From contig NZ_NEWK01000002.1 of assembly GCF_002217655.1 (NCBI RefSeq), positions 435,164 to 499,163 on the forward strand: 64,000 nt of DNA, given 5' to 3'. The position numbers were made by a program, and so were the translations under genes. The notes below the pieces were generated by a model. The model was given only the letters and a program-made list of their open reading frames with translations. It made no database searches and was not told the DNA's origin. This stretch comes from Geobacillus thermocatenulatus. GTDB taxonomy: Bacteria; Bacillota; Bacilli; Bacillales; Anoxybacillaceae. Of the stretch, positions 63,280-64,000 are shown piece after piece. The number at the start of each line of letters is the position of its first letter. Within the stretch, counting starts at the first letter, position 1.

Positions 63280-64000
63280 TTAATAGACGTCGCGTTGGTA
63301 TCGTTTTTGCTTTTGCATCTCCGTGACATATGCTTCCGCCTGTTCACGGCTCATTCCGCCTTCTTTTTCGATAATCTCAATCAACGTTTGGTGAACGTCG
63401 CGCGCCATGTTTTGTTTGTCGCCGCATACGTAGACGACGGCGCCATCCTCGAGCCAGCCGAACAGCTCTTTGCTTCGCTCGAGCATCCGGTGTTGGACGT
63501 ATATTTTTCGTTCTGTATCGCGCGAGAAGGCGACATCCATTTTGGTCAGCACACCACTTTTCAGCCAGGCGAGCCATTCCGTTTGATACAGGAAGTCGGT
63601 CATAAAATGTTGGTCGCCGAAAAAGAGCCACGATTTTCCGTTGGCTCCTGTCGCCTCGCGCTCTTGCATAAAAGCGCGGAACGGCGCAACCCCAGTGCCT
63701 GGACCGATCATAATGATTGGCGTCGATGGGTCTTTTGGCAGCTTAAAATTCGGGTTCGGCTGCACAAAGACCGGCAACGTATCGCCGATTTGGACGCGTT
63801 CGGCGCAGAACGTCGAGCACACCCCTTTGCGCAGGCGGCCGTGCGACTCATAACGGACCGCGCCGATCGTCAAGTGTACTTCATCTGGATAGGCCGCTAA
63901 GCTACTCGCGATTGAATACAGGCGCGGCGGCATTTTCCGCAAAATCGAGATGACTTGTTGCGGCGCCGCGTCCCATGGGCCGAAGTCGCGGAACGCATCC
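63280..64000 (-). CDS. cysJ: Sulfite reductase flavoprotein subunit, C-terminal part
   Basis: The frame is open to the window edge, giving about the last 240 residues of Cys[21 protein letters not shown] is the FAD-binding RLYSI motif; [14 protein letters not shown] follows; [20 protein letters not shown] is the NADPH pyrophosphate loop; [19 protein letters not shown] and [20 protein letters not shown] complete the reductase domain. It passes electrons from NADPH to CysI. The N-terminal flavodoxin domain would lie beyond base 64000. Confidence 0.95.
   Translation of the reverse strand, partial: DAFRDFGPWDAAPQQVISILRKMPPRLYSIASSLAAYPDEVHLTIGAVRYESHGRLRKGVCSTFCAERVQIGDTLPVFVQPNPNFKLPKDPSTPIIMIGPGTGVAPFRAFMQEREATGANGKSWLFFGDQHFMTDFLYQTEWLAWLKSGVLTKMDVAFSRDTERKIYVQHRMLERSKELFGWLEDGAVVYVCGDKQNMARDVHQTLIEIIEKEGGMSREQAEAYVTEMQKQKRYQRDVY

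Overview
The window looks like the chromosome of a thermophilic Bacillus relative, most likely Geobacillus or Parageobacillus. Base composition is moderately GC-rich, Shine-Dalgarno sequences are strong (AAGGAGG type), many proteins have close B. subtilis counterparts (TelA/XpaC, YozQ, YndM, YkwD-like CAP protein, GltA/GltB/GltC, YhfP, YclNOPQ, YcbC/YcbD/GudD/GudP/GarD, CysI/CysJ), and TnrA, Fur and GntR-type operators are recognisable. The genus is inferred from sequence character; no database search was possible.

Layout. 1-9.9 kb: 5' end of an ammonium transporter with a TnrA box, small sporeformer-type genes, a telA/xpaC pair, a SIMPL-domain protein, a TcaA-like membrane protein, an MFS exporter, a secreted CAP protein and a SIS-domain sugar-phosphate protein, followed by what looks like a deletion scar (N-terminus of an RpiR regulator joined to the C-terminus of another protein). 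10-18.4 kb: ACT-domain malic enzyme, a truncated EamA transporter, DJ-1/PfpI protein, sirtuin plus fructosamine-kinase pair, a GDYxxLxY membrane protein, a coiled-coil protein built from 42-bp repeats, and a PAP2 phosphatase. 18.4-26.8 kb: glutamate synthase (small and large subunits) with the divergent LysR regulator GltC, then a YhdH/YhfP reductase. 27-40.3 kb: a Uma2 nuclease-like gene, a remnant of an IS605/IS1341-type element, and a complete reductive pyrimidine degradation cluster (aminotransferase, semialdehyde dehydrogenase, PucR regulator, dihydropyrimidinase, PreA, PreT, beta-ureidopropionase, divergent NCS1 permease). Most of the cluster is visibly more AT-rich than its surroundings, suggesting acquisition.

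40.5-47.4 kb: a type III Mod-like DNA methyltransferase without a Res partner, preceded by a very large fusion of an Fe-S RecB/Cas4-type nuclease and a Dna2/Upf1-type helicase, then a second repeat-rich coiled-coil protein. This is the best candidate for an incompletely described (possibly anti-phage) system. 47.4-51.6 kb: a siderophore ABC importer (YclNOPQ type) under apparent Fur control. 51.8-61.4 kb: another Uma2 gene and a D-glucarate/galactarate catabolic cluster (2-oxoglutarate semialdehyde dehydrogenase, dehydratase/decarboxylase, GarD, GudD, GudP, an unexpected UxuA-like protein and a FadR-type GntR regulator). One 14-bp operator recurs at three promoters of that cluster. 61.5-64 kb: assimilatory sulfite reductase CysI and the 3' part of CysJ.

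The two catabolic clusters turn pyrimidines and aldaric acids into central metabolites (acetyl-CoA level products and 2-oxoglutarate), and the neighbouring ammonium transporter and glutamate synthase handle nitrogen. No rRNA, tRNA or CRISPR array was seen. Several small genes (1637, 4496, 54012) fall below usual length cut-offs but have good ribosome binding sites.
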